Notes: generated from the sequence alone by a model not told the origin. Positions 5,855 to 15,393 are shown, counted from the stretch's first letter. The stretch is DNA of 64,000 bases from an uncultured Acetatifactor sp. (GCA_910577185.1 CAJTLR010000013.1:1-64000); one strand, 5' to 3'. Numbers and translations are program-made.

Positions 5855-8569
5855 ATGAAGAAACACTATCACATTTCGGGAATGACTTGTTCCGCCTGTT
5901 CTGCCCATGTGGAAAAAGCGGTCAGAAAGCTGGAGGGTGTGGAGTCGGCTTCCGTGAATCTGCTGACAGAAACCATGGAGCTGCAGTATGATGAGGGGCG
6001 TCTTGGCCACGAACAGATTGTGTCCGCGGTGGAGAAGGCGGGATATGGCGCAGAGCAGATTGTGGGAGGTGTGCACAAAAGTCCGGCGGCGGAGAATCCG
6101 GCAGGATGCGGGGATCAGTGCAGTACGGGAGTCAGGGAAAAAAGCGGGGGCAGGGATCTGGTGGCCAGGCGCGCAGGGCAGGAAGCAAAAGCCATGAAGT
6201 GGAGACTGCTTGTCTCCGTGGTTTTTTTGCTGCCCCTGATGTATGTGGCAATGTATCATATGTACAGTGAATGGTTCGGTCTGCCGATTCCCGGATTTGT
6301 ACATAAATACCTGCATGGCAATGAGAATGCAGTGACTTTTGCCATGACCCAGCTGCTGTTGCTTCTGCCCATTGTGTACATGAACCGGAAATTCTTTCTG
6401 GTGGGATTTAAGACTCTTTGGCATCTGGCGCCCAACATGGACAGTCTCATTGCCCTGGGCGCTTCCGCAGCCATTGCCTACGGCATATTTGCCCTATACA
6501 GGATCAGTTTCGGGCTGGGGCACGGGGATTTCGCTTTGGTGGAACAGTATTCCCATGATCTGTATTTTGAGTCCGCGGGTATGATACTGACGCTGATTAC
6601 GGTGGGAAAATACCTGGAGAGCCGCTCCAAGGGCAAAACCAGCGAGGCCATCACAAAACTGATGGATCTGTCGCCCCGGACGGCAGTGGTGCTGACCCCG
6701 GAAGGGGAAGAGCGGGAGGTCCCTACAGAGGAACTGGGCGCGGGGGATATTTTCCTGGTAAAGCCCGGAAGTCTCATACCGGCAGACGGCACTGTTGTGG
6801 AAGGAAATTCCAGCGTGGATGAGGCTGCCATAACCGGGGAAAGTGTGCCCGTGGAGAAAAGAGAGGGTGACAAGGTGGTGTCTGCCACGGTGAATAAGGC
6901 CGGTTTCTTAAAATGCAGGGCCGACAGGGTAGGTGAGGATACCACGCTGTCCCAGATTATCCGTCTGGTGGAGGAAGCTTCCGCCAGCAAGGCGCCCATC
7001 GCCCAGCTGGCGGATAAGGTGGCAGGAGTGTTTGTGCCCGTGGTGATAGGGATAGCGCTGCTTACATTGGCAGTCTGGCTCATGGCGGGGGCCGGGGCGG
7101 AGTTCGCCGTTTCCACTGCCATCGCGGTGCTGGTGATTTCCTGCCCCTGCGCGCTGGGACTGGCCACGCCGGTGGCCATTATGGTTGGAACCGGTGTGGG
7201 GGCCGGCTCGGGTATTCTGATCAAATCCGGGGAGGCACTGCAGCAGGCCAGGGATGTGGATACCGTGGTCATGGATAAGACGGGAACCATAACCGCAGGC
7301 AGACTTAAATGCATGAAAGTAAGAGTCTGTGCCCGGGATGTGTCCGAAGACGACTTTATGAGGATAGCGGCGGCGCTGGAGAAGAAAAGCGAACATCCCC
7401 TGGCGGAGGCGGTGGTAGAGCATGCGGAGTTTTTGGGTTTGTCCATCCCTGCGGTAAAGGATTTCCGGGCGGTTTTCGGCAGGGGCGTGGAAGGCATTCT
7501 GACAGAAGAAATGCTGGCCGGGTCCGCCGGGCATGGAAATGCTTCCGGGGCAGGGGTCAGATATTTTGTGGGAAACCAGGCTTACCTGGAAGAGAACGGA
7601 ATCGGAATCGACCAGGTGTACCGGGAGGAGACAGCCGCCCTTGCGGACGAAGGGATGACGCCGCTCCTGCTGGCCCGGGAAGGGTGCTTCCTGGGATTTA
7701 TGGGCGTGGCGGACCAGGTGAAAGAAAGCTCCCGGGAGGCCATCCGGAAATTCAAGGAGATGGGCATTCATGTGGTGATGCTCACGGGGGATAACAGACG
7801 GACTGCTGAGGCGGTGCGGAAACGCCTGGAGATTCCGGAGGTGGTGGCGGAGGTTCTGCCCCAGGATAAGGAGAAAAAAATAAGCGGGCTGAAGCGCCAG
7901 GGGCATAAGGTGGCCATGATCGGCGACGGCATCAATGATGCGCCTGCCCTTGCGGCGGCGGATGTGGGGCTTGCCATTGGGGCGGGAACGGATGTGGCCA
8001 TGGAGAGCGCCGACATTGTCCTGATGAAGAGCGATCTGCGGGATGCGGTGACGGCAGTGCGTTTAAGCCGCATGGTTATCCGCAATATCAAACAAAATCT
8101 GTTCTGGGCATTTTTTTATAATATAATAGGTATTCCATTAGCGGCCGGAGTGTGGTATCCTTTATTTGGGATAAAATTAAATCCCATGTTCGGCGCGGCG
8201 GCCATGAGCCTGAGCAGTATTTTTGTGGTGGGGAATGCACTGCGGCTGAAAGGATTCAAAAGCGGTTTCGGGCCGGCGCAGGAAGAAACGGAAGCAGTGT
8301 TGATAAAAGAAGAGGATGGCAGGGAGGATATTCCTGCGGAAAGGATGGAAAATATGACAAAAATCATGACGATTGAAGGAATGATGTGCGGTCACTGCAC
8401 GGGCAGGGTACAGAAGGCCCTGGAAGCTGTGGAAGGTGTGAAAGCCGTGACCATGAGCCTGGAAGACAAGACCGCCGCAGTGGAACTGGGCGGGGAGGTG
8501 ACGGATACCATCCTGACCGAAGCAGTCAGGGAGGCCGGTTATGAAGTGAAGGAGATTGCATTGAAATAG
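5855..8569 (+). CDS. copA: Copper-exporting P1B-type ATPase CopA
   Basis: This 904-residue membrane pump exports Cu(I) using ATP. Domains in order: an N-terminal heavy-metal-associated domain with the CxxC of Cys12/Cys15, a membrane region with a His/Met-rich second loop, the actuator domain (ITGES), the CPC metal site at Cys430-Cys432, the phosphorylation site DKTGT at Asp474, SEHPLA, the TGDN hinge and GDGINDAP, then a second metal-binding domain at the C-terminus with Cys845 and Cys848. A C-terminal HMA domain is less common than tandem N-terminal ones and looks like a fused CopZ. The ATG at 5855 lies after AGAAAGGA; an upstream in-frame TTG is less likely. Cotranscribed with csoR. Confidence 0.96.
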   Translation: MKKHYHISGMTCSACSAHVEKAVRKLEGVESASVNLLTETMELQYDEGRLGHEQIVSAVEKAGYGAEQIVGGVHKSPAAENPAGCGDQCSTGVREKSGGRDLVARRAGQEAKAMKWRLLVSVVFLLPLMYVAMYHMYSEWFGLPIPGFVHKYLHGNENAVTFAMTQLLLLLPIVYMNRKFFLVGFKTLWHLAPNMDSLIALGASAAIAYGIFALYRISFGLGHGDFALVEQYSHDLYFESAGMILTLITVGKYLESRSKGKTSEAITKLMDLSPRTAVVLTPEGEEREVPTEELGAGDIFLVKPGSLIPADGTVVEGNSSVDEAAITGESVPVEKREGDKVVSATVNKAGFLKCRADRVGEDTTLSQIIRLVEEASASKAPIAQLADKVAGVFVPVVIGIALLTLAVWLMAGAGAEFAVSTAIAVLVISCPCALGLATPVAIMVGTGVGAGSGILIKSGEALQQARDVDTVVMDKTGTITAGRLKCMKVRVCARDVSEDDFMRIAAALEKKSEHPLAEAVVEHAEFLGLSIPAVKDFRAVFGRGVEGILTEEMLAGSAGHGNASGAGVRYFVGNQAYLEENGIGIDQVYREETAALADEGMTPLLLAREGCFLGFMGVADQVKESSREAIRKFKEMGIHVVMLTGDNRRTAEAVRKRLEIPEVVAEVLPQDKEKKISGLKRQGHKVAMIGDGINDAPALAAADVGLAIGAGTDVAMESADIVLMKSDLRDAVTAVRLSRMVIRNIKQNLFWAFFYNIIGIPLAAGVWYPLFGIKLNPMFGAAAMSLSSIFVVGNALRLKGFKSGFGPAQEETEAVLIKEEDGREDIPAERMENMTKIMTIEGMMCGHCTGRVQKALEAVEGVKAVTMSLEDKTAAVELGGEVTDTILTEAVREAGYEVKEIALK

Positions 8570-8618
8570 GCAGCGGTCCGGCCGGGGCCGGATTTCGGAG
8601 AGAGATTGAGAGGAACGA

Positions 8619-9791
8619 ATGAAAAGCAGATTATATTATGCATTATTGGTTGTTTATTTTGTCATGGTGGCATTTATCCTGTATATCAACGGGGTGTTCA
8701 CGGGAAATGTGACATCTTTTGGCAATTTGCTGATCAACGGGGTGTTTTTGCTGATCATAGGCATTTTGTTCATCATTTCCATTGCAAGTTTCCTGAGACT
8801 GAACCGTCTCACGGATGAGCTGGAGGATGCCGCCGAGGATTTGCAGGCAGGATATAAGGACGCGGGAAATAAAAATGTCTGGGAGTCCCTTCAGGATCAC
8901 AAGGGATTTTTCGAGGAGAAAAATCTGAAGGAGGCTTTCGGAAAATACAGGGCCCGGGTGAAACAGAGCTACACGGGCAGGCAGTACGCAAATCCCTGCG
9001 ATATCGAGGACTATATCAATGAGGAACTTCTGGAGAAGGTGGGAAGCAATTATTTTAATTCCGGCATCTCCGGAACCATGACGGGACTGGGAATCCTGGG
9101 AACCTTCATCGGGCTCTCCCTGGGGCTTGGGTCTTTCAGCGGGGATGACATTTATACCATATCCGACAATGTGGGCCCCCTGCTGTCTGGTATGAAAGTG
9201 GCCTTCCATACTTCGGTATACGGTATTATATTTTCTCTGGTGTTTAATTTCGTGTACCGCAGCATTATGGCAGATGCCTTTGAGAAACTGGATTATTTTC
9301 TAAATACGTTCAAACAGTGCGCCATGCCTCCCGCGGAGGGAAGCAGCGACGAAAATACGGCTGCCATGCTGGTGTATCAGGCCAATCTGACGAATTATAT
9401 GAAGCAGCTTGTGGAACTGGCAAAAGGCGAGGCGGCAGACCAGGCAAAGAGCCTGGAACAGATGTCAAAGGCGTTTCTGGCAAATCTTCAGTCGGCCATG
9501 GACACGGAGTTCAAGAACCTTGGCGTAACTTTGAAACTGGCAGCCCAGTCCCAGACTGTCAACGCGGAGAGCAACCAAAGTCTTCTGGAGGCGGCCCGGG
9601 CCCTGACGGAAAGCTGCGGCAGACTGCATGAGACCATGAGCCATATGATGGAGCGGCAGGAATTGTTTGCGGAAGAGCTGGAGGCCCAGAAACAGAATCT
9701 GACGGCCGCCTGCGAGGAGATCAGCCGCGATGTGAGCAGCCAGCTGCACACCTTTGAACAAATGAGAGGTTTATATGAAAACAAGAACTAG
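8619..9791 (+). CDS. MotA/TolQ/ExbB-family proton-channel protein, ZorA-like
   Basis: This 390-residue inner-membrane protein has hydrophobic segments at about 6-24, 34-58, 148-172 and 188-214. The third carries the GLGILGTFIGL pattern and the fourth the FHTSVYG pattern of MotA/ExbB channel subunits. A long helical, coiled-coil-prone tail (about 225-390) extends into the cytoplasm, a feature of ZorA rather than of flagellar MotA. It overlaps the downstream MotB-like gene by 17 nt, so the two products should form one ion-driven complex. GAGAGGAACGA precedes the ATG. It lies far from the flagellar genes, so it is probably not the flagellar stator. The DNA-processing Zorya subunits (ZorC/D or ZorE) are absent from the window. 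Confidence 0.8.
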   Translation: MKSRLYYALLVVYFVMVAFILYINGVFTGNVTSFGNLLINGVFLLIIGILFIISIASFLRLNRLTDELEDAAEDLQAGYKDAGNKNVWESLQDHKGFFEEKNLKEAFGKYRARVKQSYTGRQYANPCDIEDYINEELLEKVGSNYFNSGISGTMTGLGILGTFIGLSLGLGSFSGDDIYTISDNVGPLLSGMKVAFHTSVYGIIFSLVFNFVYRSIMADAFEKLDYFLNTFKQCAMPPAEGSSDENTAAMLVYQANLTNYMKQLVELAKGEAADQAKSLEQMSKAFLANLQSAMDTEFKNLGVTLKLAAQSQTVNAESNQSLLEAARALTESCGRLHETMSHMMERQELFAEELEAQKQNLTAACEEISRDVSSQLHTFEQMRGLYENKN

Positions 9792-10722
9792 ACGAAGAAA
9801 CAGGGAGGCGTTTGGCGAACACAGCTACTGGCAGTCCTATTCCGACATGATGGCGGCGCTTCTGCTGATTTTTGTGCTGATCATCGCCATAACCCTCGCC
9901 ATTTACAAACAGAAGACCACAGACCTGGAGGAGTCCCAGAACAGCCTGGGTGTTGCGAGGCAGGAGCTGGAGGACGCCAGAAAGGATCTGGAGGATGCCA
10001 AAGCCGACCTGGAAGAATACCGGGCGGCAATCGAGGAGTCCAACAAGGAACTGGCCAGCTCCCTTGCGGAGCTGCAGCAGGCATATGCCAATGCGGCGCT
10101 GACCCAGGATGAGCTGAACAAGGCCTATCTGGAGATTGAAAATGCCAGAAACGAACTGACGGCCACAAAGCAGGAGCTGGAAAATATCGTGGGAATCAGG
10201 ACGGACATCATTGGCGCCCTGCAGTCGGCATTTAATAATTCCAGCATGAGCGTGGACGCCCAGACCGGTTCCATCACGTTTTCTTCGGATGTGCTGTTCC
10301 GCTACGGCAGCGCGGCGCTGACCTCCGAGAGCCAGAGTTCTTTAAAAGAAATCATTCCCATGTACCTGGATATTCTGCTTCGGGATGAATTCCGGGACTA
10401 CATTGCGGAGATCATCATAGAGGGACATACTGACACGGACGGCAGTTATGAGATGAATATGGAACTTTCCCATGGAAGGGCATATTCCGTGGCAAAATTC
10501 TGTATGGATTCCAGAAACGGACTGACGGAAGACAAGATTGAGCAGCTGAAAGGCCTGCTCACTGTGAACGGCCGGTCTTTCAGCAATCCCATATATACAA
10601 AAGACGCCGCGGGAAATCCCACATCCGAGATCGATATGGCCGCTTCCAGACGGGTGGAGATCAAATTCCGCCTGAAAGAAGATGAAATGATCGGGAAGAT
10701 TGCGGAGGTTCTGAGACAGTGA
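9775..10722 (+). CDS. MotB/OmpA-domain protein, ZorB-like
   Basis: This 315-residue partner of the preceding channel protein has one transmembrane helix at about 24-45, opening with SDMMAALLLIF. Asp24 is placed like the proton-carrying aspartate of MotB/ZorB. A long coiled coil follows (about 48-140), then an OmpA-like peptidoglycan-binding domain (about 165-300) with EGHTDTDG and SHGRA. MotB normally has a shorter linker, so this stator has an extended periplasmic stalk. Start and stop overlap those of its partner in the usual stator-gene order. An intrinsic terminator follows 6 nt after the stop. Confidence 0.83.
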   Translation: MKTRTRRRNREAFGEHSYWQSYSDMMAALLLIFVLIIAITLAIYKQKTTDLEESQNSLGVARQELEDARKDLEDAKADLEEYRAAIEESNKELASSLAELQQAYANAALTQDELNKAYLEIENARNELTATKQELENIVGIRTDIIGALQSAFNNSSMSVDAQTGSITFSSDVLFRYGSAALTSESQSSLKEIIPMYLDILLRDEFRDYIAEIIIEGHTDTDGSYEMNMELSHGRAYSVAKFCMDSRNGLTEDKIEQLKGLLTVNGRSFSNPIYTKDAAGNPTSEIDMAASRRVEIKFRLKEDEMIGKIAEVLRQ

Positions 10723-10728
10723 CGGGGA

Positions 10729-10768
10729 AAGCTTCCGGTGATGTGTTCTGCCGGGAGCTTTTCTTTTT
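10729..10768 (+). terminator. Intrinsic terminator after the MotAB-like pair
   Basis: AAGCTTCCGG (10729-10738) pairs with CCGGGAGCTT (10751-10760) through one G-U pair, followed by TTCTTTTT. Repeat copy 2 begins at the next base. Confidence 0.9.
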
Positions 10769-10857
10769 ATGCGCAGGGGCGCGTAAGGAAATTAGCAGCG
10801 AAAGCTGCACGCGCCCCGCGCGGCGAGTAGCGGAGAAGAGCGTTCCCCTACTCGATT
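10769..10857 (+). repeat. Terminator-associated structured repeat, copy 2 (complete)
   Basis: ATGCGCA follows the terminator T-tract. The outer stem GGGGCGCGT/ACGCGCCCC (10776-10784 with 10809-10817) encloses the inner stem GCAGC-GAAA-GCTGC (10795-10808). The conserved GCGCGGCGAGTAG follows, and then a second hairpin CGAGTAG/CTACTCG (10824-10830 with 10848-10854) with a 17-nt loop. Short minus-strand reading frames crossing it are judged spurious. Confidence 0.85.
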
Positions 10858-11235
10858 GTATAAAGGTATTCCAGACAGCTGCCGGATCTGCACGGTGAAT
10901 CTGCTGTCTGTGATTTTCTGCCGATACGGTCCCACACCGGTGTGGATGGCCGTCCGGCTTTTTTGTGTCCCGAATGATTCCAGACCAATCATGGTATTCA
11001 TGGCCATTCGGCCTCATCAAGCCACAAATATGGACTTTATTATACTATAATTCCGTGCGCATCAGCGCACATGGAATCAGAAGTTGACACAACGCCCTTC
11101 TGTGTCAACATTATAACATGCTTCTTCCGAATATGACAGCTTTAAAATCCGGCGGGAATAAATCCGGGATTTTGCCGCGGAAAGGCAGGAGGCAGCTGTC
11201 TGCGGTTTTTCGTGAATTTCTGTCGAAAATCGCCC
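10858..11235. other. Intergenic stretch with several hairpins, no convincing gene
   Basis: Between repeat copy 2 and the marR promoter I see no well-supported gene. Notable items are a 14-bp palindrome CCACACC/GGTGTGG (10932-10945) shortly before a T6 tract (10959-10964), a hairpin GTGCGC-ATCA-GCGCAC (11055-11070), and a 9-bp stem GTTGACACA/TGTGTCAAC (11083-11091 with 11101-11109). A minus-strand frame of about 70 codons (10792-11007) reads into the repeat and has no ribosome site that I can defend; it may be a remnant. Confidence 0.5.
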
Positions 11236-11264
11236 TTGACAAACGGAAGCAGGTGGCGTAAGAT
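11236..11264 (+). promoter_or_regulatory. Sigma-A promoter of the MarR/ABC exporter operon
   Basis: TTGACA (11236-11241) and TAAGAT (11259-11264) have a 17-nt spacer and lie about 37 nt before the marR start. Confidence 0.75.
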
Positions 11265-11300
11265 AATGCAAAGGTACCTAAAGAAAAATAAAAGGTTGTG

Positions 11301-11744
11301 ATGCATATGGAAGAAAACAAGGGGAACTGCTGCCGGTGCAAGGGGCTTTCCTATGAGGAAGATAATTTATACAGTATGATGCGGGCCTGCGGACATCATC
11401 TGTATGTGCGTTCCGGCAGGGACTCCGGAAAGGGCAGGATTCTTGCCATTTTACTGGAACGAAGGAGCATGACGCAGAAGGAGCTGCAGGATATTTTAAG
11501 GATTCAGCCCGGCTCTGTAAGCGAAATTCTGGCGAAAATGGAGGAAAAAGGGCTGATTCAGCGCAAGAAAGACGAGATGGACAGACGAAAAAGCGTTATT
11601 TCCCTGACGGCAGTTGGAACCGAGGAAGCCCGGCTTCAGGCGAGCCAGGACGATGGCAATCCTATTTTCGGTGCCCTTACCGAACCGGAGCAGGAGGAAC
11701 TGAAGAAACTGGTGGGAAAATTACTGGACAGCTGGAAAAAATAG
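11301..11744 (+). CDS. MarR-family transcriptional regulator
   Basis: This 147-residue winged-helix regulator has a recognition-helix region at about 60-85 (SVSEILAKMEEKGLI) and a wing with the family pattern RKKDEMDRRKSVISLT. The N-terminus has a cysteine cluster (CCRCKG, about residues 10-15) that could sense oxidants or metal. The ATG at 11301 follows AAAAGG by 5 nt; a GTG at 11298 and an ATG at 11307 are alternatives. It is the first gene before a heterodimeric multidrug-type ABC exporter, 18 nt downstream, which suggests that it represses the exporter and responds to its substrate. Confidence 0.9.
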   Translation: MHMEENKGNCCRCKGLSYEEDNLYSMMRACGHHLYVRSGRDSGKGRILAILLERRSMTQKELQDILRIQPGSVSEILAKMEEKGLIQRKKDEMDRRKSVISLTAVGTEEARLQASQDDGNPIFGALTEPEQEELKKLVGKLLDSWKK

Positions 11745-11762
11745 GGGAGAACAAAAACCGCC

Positions 11763-13529
11763 ATGAAATTTATATTTTCTTATCTGAAAAAGTACAAATG
11801 GATGGTTGCCATTGCCATGACCATCAAACTGTCGGCCACGGTGGGGGAGCTGCTGCTGCCCTATGTGCTGGAGCATCTGGTGGATGACGTGGCGCCGTCG
11901 CAGAATGTAAAAATGGTTTTTGCCTGGGGCGGGGTCATGCTTTTGCTGGTGATCTATGTGCGGCAGGCCAATGTGAAGGCGAACCGCCTTTCGGTGAGGG
12001 TGGCGAAGGAAAGCATCTACGAGATCCGCCGGGATTTATTCTGGAAATCCGTGAATCTGTCCGGGGGACAGCTGGATGAATTCGGCCTGCCCTCCCTGAA
12101 TTCCCGGATGACATCGGACTCTTACAATCTGCAGAGTTTTATCCAGTCCAGCCAGACAATGGGAATCCGGGCTCCCATCATGCTGCTGGGCGGGATTTTC
12201 ATCACCCTGACCATGGATGTGGGACTGGCGTCCATCCTCTGTATCATGGCGCCGCTTTTGATTGTGGCGGTGGTATGGGTTTCCATGAAGGGCATTCCGC
12301 TATATGACAAGGTGCAGAAGGGCATGGACGACATTGTCCGTATTATGAGGGAAAACATTACGGGAATCCGTGTGGTCAAGGCGCTTTCCAAAGAAGATTA
12401 CGAGATGCGCCGATTTGAGGATGCCAATACCCGGCTGGCGGGAAGGGATATCAGGGCAGGCATTGTCATGGCCCTTCCGGGACCTATCATGACCTTTATG
12501 CTCAATGTGGGCCTGACCATTGTGGTGCTGGTGGGCGCCTGGCGTGTGAACGGCGGCGTCACCCGGCCGGGGGTTATTCTGGCATTTCTGACATATTTCA
12601 ATATGATCCTTATGGGAGTCATGGGACTGAACCGGGTTTTTATGATGATGTCCAAGGCCAATGCCTCCGCGGACCGGATTTCGTCCGTGGTAAAACAGGA
12701 GGACGAGCTGCTTCCGGTTCCGGCAGAGGAGGCGGCTGTCACGGAGCGGAAGGAATACATAGTGTTCGATCATGTGTCTTTCAGTTACGGAAAAACCGTC
12801 AGCGAGGAAGGGGAAAATCCTGACAGGGCGAGATTCGACGGGCTGGAGAGACAAAAATGTCTGGAAGGGATTGACTTTTCGGTGAAAAAAGGAGGATCCC
12901 TGGGCATTATCGGGGCCACCGGATGCGGAAAGACTACCATCATCAATCTGCTGATGCGTTTTTACGACGCGGATGAGGGACATATTTTCATTGACGGAAA
13001 AGATGTGCGCGCCTATGAAAAAGATGAACTGCACAGACTTTTCGGGGCGGTGTTTCAGAATGACGTGATTTTTGCGGATTCCCTGAAGGAGAATATTTCT
13101 TTCGGGCGGGATGTGGACCGCCGGGAACTGGAGGCAGCCGCGGAGGACGCCATGGCCAGGGAGTTTATCGAAAACTATGAGGACACATATGAACATAAGG
13201 CGGTGGTCCGGGGGGCGAACCTTTCCGGAGGACAGCGCCAGAGAGTGCTGATTGCCAGGGCACTGGCAGCGGCGCCCCGGATTCTGGTTCTGGACGATTC
13301 CTCCAGCGCGCTGGACTATCGGACGGACGCGGCGCTGCGCAGGGCCATAAGAGAGCATCACGCGGATACCACCACCATCATCATAGCCCAGAGAATCAGT
13401 TCCATCATGAGCATGGATGATATTATTGTCCTGGACGAGGGCAAAATGATCGGACACGGCACACATGAAGAACTGCTGGAAAGCTGCGGCATGTATCAGG
13501 AAATCTACAGGACGCAGATGGGGAACTGA
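11763..13529 (+). CDS. ABC exporter half-transporter, subunit 1 (degenerate catalytic site)
   Basis: This 588-residue type IV exporter half has six membrane helices (about 1-310) and then an ATPase domain. Walker A GATGCGKTT is at about 384-392, the intact signature LSGGQ at about 487, and Walker B ends in Asp511-Asp512 (DDSSSALD). The usual catalytic glutamate is thus aspartate, the hallmark of the non-hydrolysing half of heterodimeric exporters such as BmrC/BmrD and TM287/288. The next gene supplies the complementary half. The probable substrates are drugs, lipids or peptides; the sequence does not specify which. The upstream marR gene is the likely regulator. Confidence 0.93.
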   Translation: MKFIFSYLKKYKWMVAIAMTIKLSATVGELLLPYVLEHLVDDVAPSQNVKMVFAWGGVMLLLVIYVRQANVKANRLSVRVAKESIYEIRRDLFWKSVNLSGGQLDEFGLPSLNSRMTSDSYNLQSFIQSSQTMGIRAPIMLLGGIFITLTMDVGLASILCIMAPLLIVAVVWVSMKGIPLYDKVQKGMDDIVRIMRENITGIRVVKALSKEDYEMRRFEDANTRLAGRDIRAGIVMALPGPIMTFMLNVGLTIVVLVGAWRVNGGVTRPGVILAFLTYFNMILMGVMGLNRVFMMMSKANASADRISSVVKQEDELLPVPAEEAAVTERKEYIVFDHVSFSYGKTVSEEGENPDRARFDGLERQKCLEGIDFSVKKGGSLGIIGATGCGKTTIINLLMRFYDADEGHIFIDGKDVRAYEKDELHRLFGAVFQNDVIFADSLKENISFGRDVDRRELEAAAEDAMAREFIENYEDTYEHKAVVRGANLSGGQRQRVLIARALAAAPRILVLDDSSSALDYRTDAALRRAIREHHADTTTIIIAQRISSIMSMDDIIVLDEGKMIGHGTHEELLESCGMYQEIYRTQMGN

Positions 13530-13623
13530 CATGGCCGGACGCCCGGGCCGGGAAATGTTTCGCATTGCCTGTGTCACGGCGTCCCCGGTATGTAAAATCA
13601 GAGGCGGCAGAAAGGAAGGAATC

Positions 13624-15393
13624 ATGGCGGCCAGAGATGCAATTCGGAAAAAACCCAGGGATACCCGGGGAACTTTTAAACGTATGATCAGCTATATCGG
13701 ATACTATAAATGGATTCTGGTGCTGGTATTTGTACTGTGCTTTGTCAGCAATATACTGGCCCTGCTGGGACCCAGCCTTGCAGGGGCAGCCATCAGCGAG
13801 GCCGCTGCCGGAGTCGGAAAGGTAAATTTTGAAGCGGTTTTTTATTACGCAAAAAGGATGCTGCTGTGCTATGTGCTGTCCTCCGTGCTCACCATTTCCA
13901 TCAATATTATCATGATGTATGTCAGCAGGCTGATAGCGAAAAAAATGCGGAAGGATGTGTTTGACAAGCTGATGCGGCTGCCGGTGGGATACTTTGACAG
14001 AAACCAGGCGGGAGACATCATCAGCCGTGTGTCTTATGACATAGACGTGGTAAGCACCTGCCTTGCCACGGATGTGGTGCAGATACTCACCAGCCTGGTG
14101 ACGGTGGTGGGAGCCTTCGGCATGATGATTTACATATCGCCCACGCTGGCGCTGGTGGCGGTGGTGACAATTCCCATAGCCGTTGCCTATGTGACCAAGA
14201 TGCGGAAGATTACCCAGCCGAGATATGTGAAACGCTCCAAAAATTACGGAATCATGAACGGCTTTGTGGAGGAAATGTTTTCCGGTCAGAAAACCATCAT
14301 GGCCTACGCCTATGAGGACCGTGTGGCAGAAAATTTTGACAGAATCAACCACAATGCGGCGGAAGCTTATTATGATGCGGATTATTACGGCATAACCATG
14401 GGGCCTACCATGGGTTCCCTCAATAACCTGGGACTGACCCTGACTGCGGTGTTCGGCTCGTTCCTATACATGAAAGGCGGGATTTCCCTGGGACAGATTT
14501 CTTCGTTTGTCCTGTATTCCCGAAAGTTTTCCGGCCCCATCAATGAGATTGCCAATATTACCAATGAACTGTATTCCGCCCTGGCAGCGGCGGAGAGGGT
14601 TTTCTACCTGATGGACGAGGAAGAGGAGCCGGAAGACCGGCAGCATGCGGCCCTGCTGGAGGAAGTGAAGGGCAATGTGGCATTGCGGGACGTGTCCTTT
14701 GGTTATGAGAAGGGAAAGACCATCATACATAATCTGAATTTTACCGCGGGCGCGGGAAAGCTGGTGGCCATCGTGGGGCCCACCGGGGCGGGCAAAACAA
14801 CGATTATCAATCTGCTGATGCGGTTTTATGACGTGGACGCCGGAAATGTCCTGGTGGAAGGACAGGATGTGAGAGACTACACCAGAAGAAGCCTGCGGGG
14901 CGCGTATGCCATGGTGCTTCAGGATACCTGGGTGTTCAAGGGGACTATTTTTGACAATATCGCGTACGGCAGGGGAGGCGCCACCATGAAGGAAGTGGTG
15001 GCGGCTGCCAAGGCGGCGCATATCCATTCTTTTATCATGCGCCTCCCGCAGGGGTATGAAACCGTAGTCAGTGAGGACGGAGGCAATATTTCCAAGGGAC
15101 AGAAACAGCTTCTGACCATAGCCCGGGCAATGCTGTATGATGCCAGGATGCTGATTCTGGACGAGGCCACTTCCAATGTGGACACCAGCACGGAGCGGAG
15201 AATCCAGAAGGCCATGCGGGAACTGATGAAGGAGAAAACCTGCTTTGTGATCGCCCACCGGCTTTCCACCATACAGAATGCGGACCACATTCTGGTGGTT
15301 GACCATGGGGATGTGGTGGAACAGGGAAATCACGACAGCCTGATGGCAGACAAAGGATTCTACTATCGGCTGTATGCGTCTCAGTTTGAATAA
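13624..15393 (+). CDS. ABC exporter half-transporter, subunit 2 (catalytic glutamate, altered signature)
   Basis: This 589-residue partner of the preceding exporter half has six membrane helices (about 25-320), Walker A GPTGAGKTT at about 385, a signature changed to ISKGQ at about 489, and a Walker B ending with catalytic Glu514 (LDEATSNVD). The mix of defects matches one normal and one degenerate composite ATP site. The frame is open from 13465, overlapping the upstream gene, but the ATG at 13624 follows GAAAGGAAGG and begins a typical N-terminus. Probably cotranscribed with marR and subunit 1. Confidence 0.93.
   Translation: MAARDAIRKKPRDTRGTFKRMISYIGYYKWILVLVFVLCFVSNILALLGPSLAGAAISEAAAGVGKVNFEAVFYYAKRMLLCYVLSSVLTISINIIMMYVSRLIAKKMRKDVFDKLMRLPVGYFDRNQAGDIISRVSYDIDVVSTCLATDVVQILTSLVTVVGAFGMMIYISPTLALVAVVTIPIAVAYVTKMRKITQPRYVKRSKNYGIMNGFVEEMFSGQKTIMAYAYEDRVAENFDRINHNAAEAYYDADYYGITMGPTMGSLNNLGLTLTAVFGSFLYMKGGISLGQISSFVLYSRKFSGPINEIANITNELYSALAAAERVFYLMDEEEEPEDRQHAALLEEVKGNVALRDVSFGYEKGKTIIHNLNFTAGAGKLVAIVGPTGAGKTTIINLLMRFYDVDAGNVLVEGQDVRDYTRRSLRGAYAMVLQDTWVFKGTIFDNIAYGRGGATMKEVVAAAKAAHIHSFIMRLPQGYETVVSEDGGNISKGQKQLLTIARAMLYDARMLILDEATSNVDTSTERRIQKAMRELMKEKTCFVIAHRLSTIQNADHILVVDHGDVVEQGNHDSLMADKGFYYRLYASQFE

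Noticed and set aside
8619..10722. Complete Zorya defence system
   Set aside because: Only ZorA- and ZorB-like genes are present; no ZorC, ZorD or ZorE gene is adjacent.
10661..11020. Minus-strand open frames of about 70-119 codons over repeat copy 2
   Set aside because: They run through a palindromic repeat and a terminator, lack a convincing ribosome site, and change frame between copies of the repeat.
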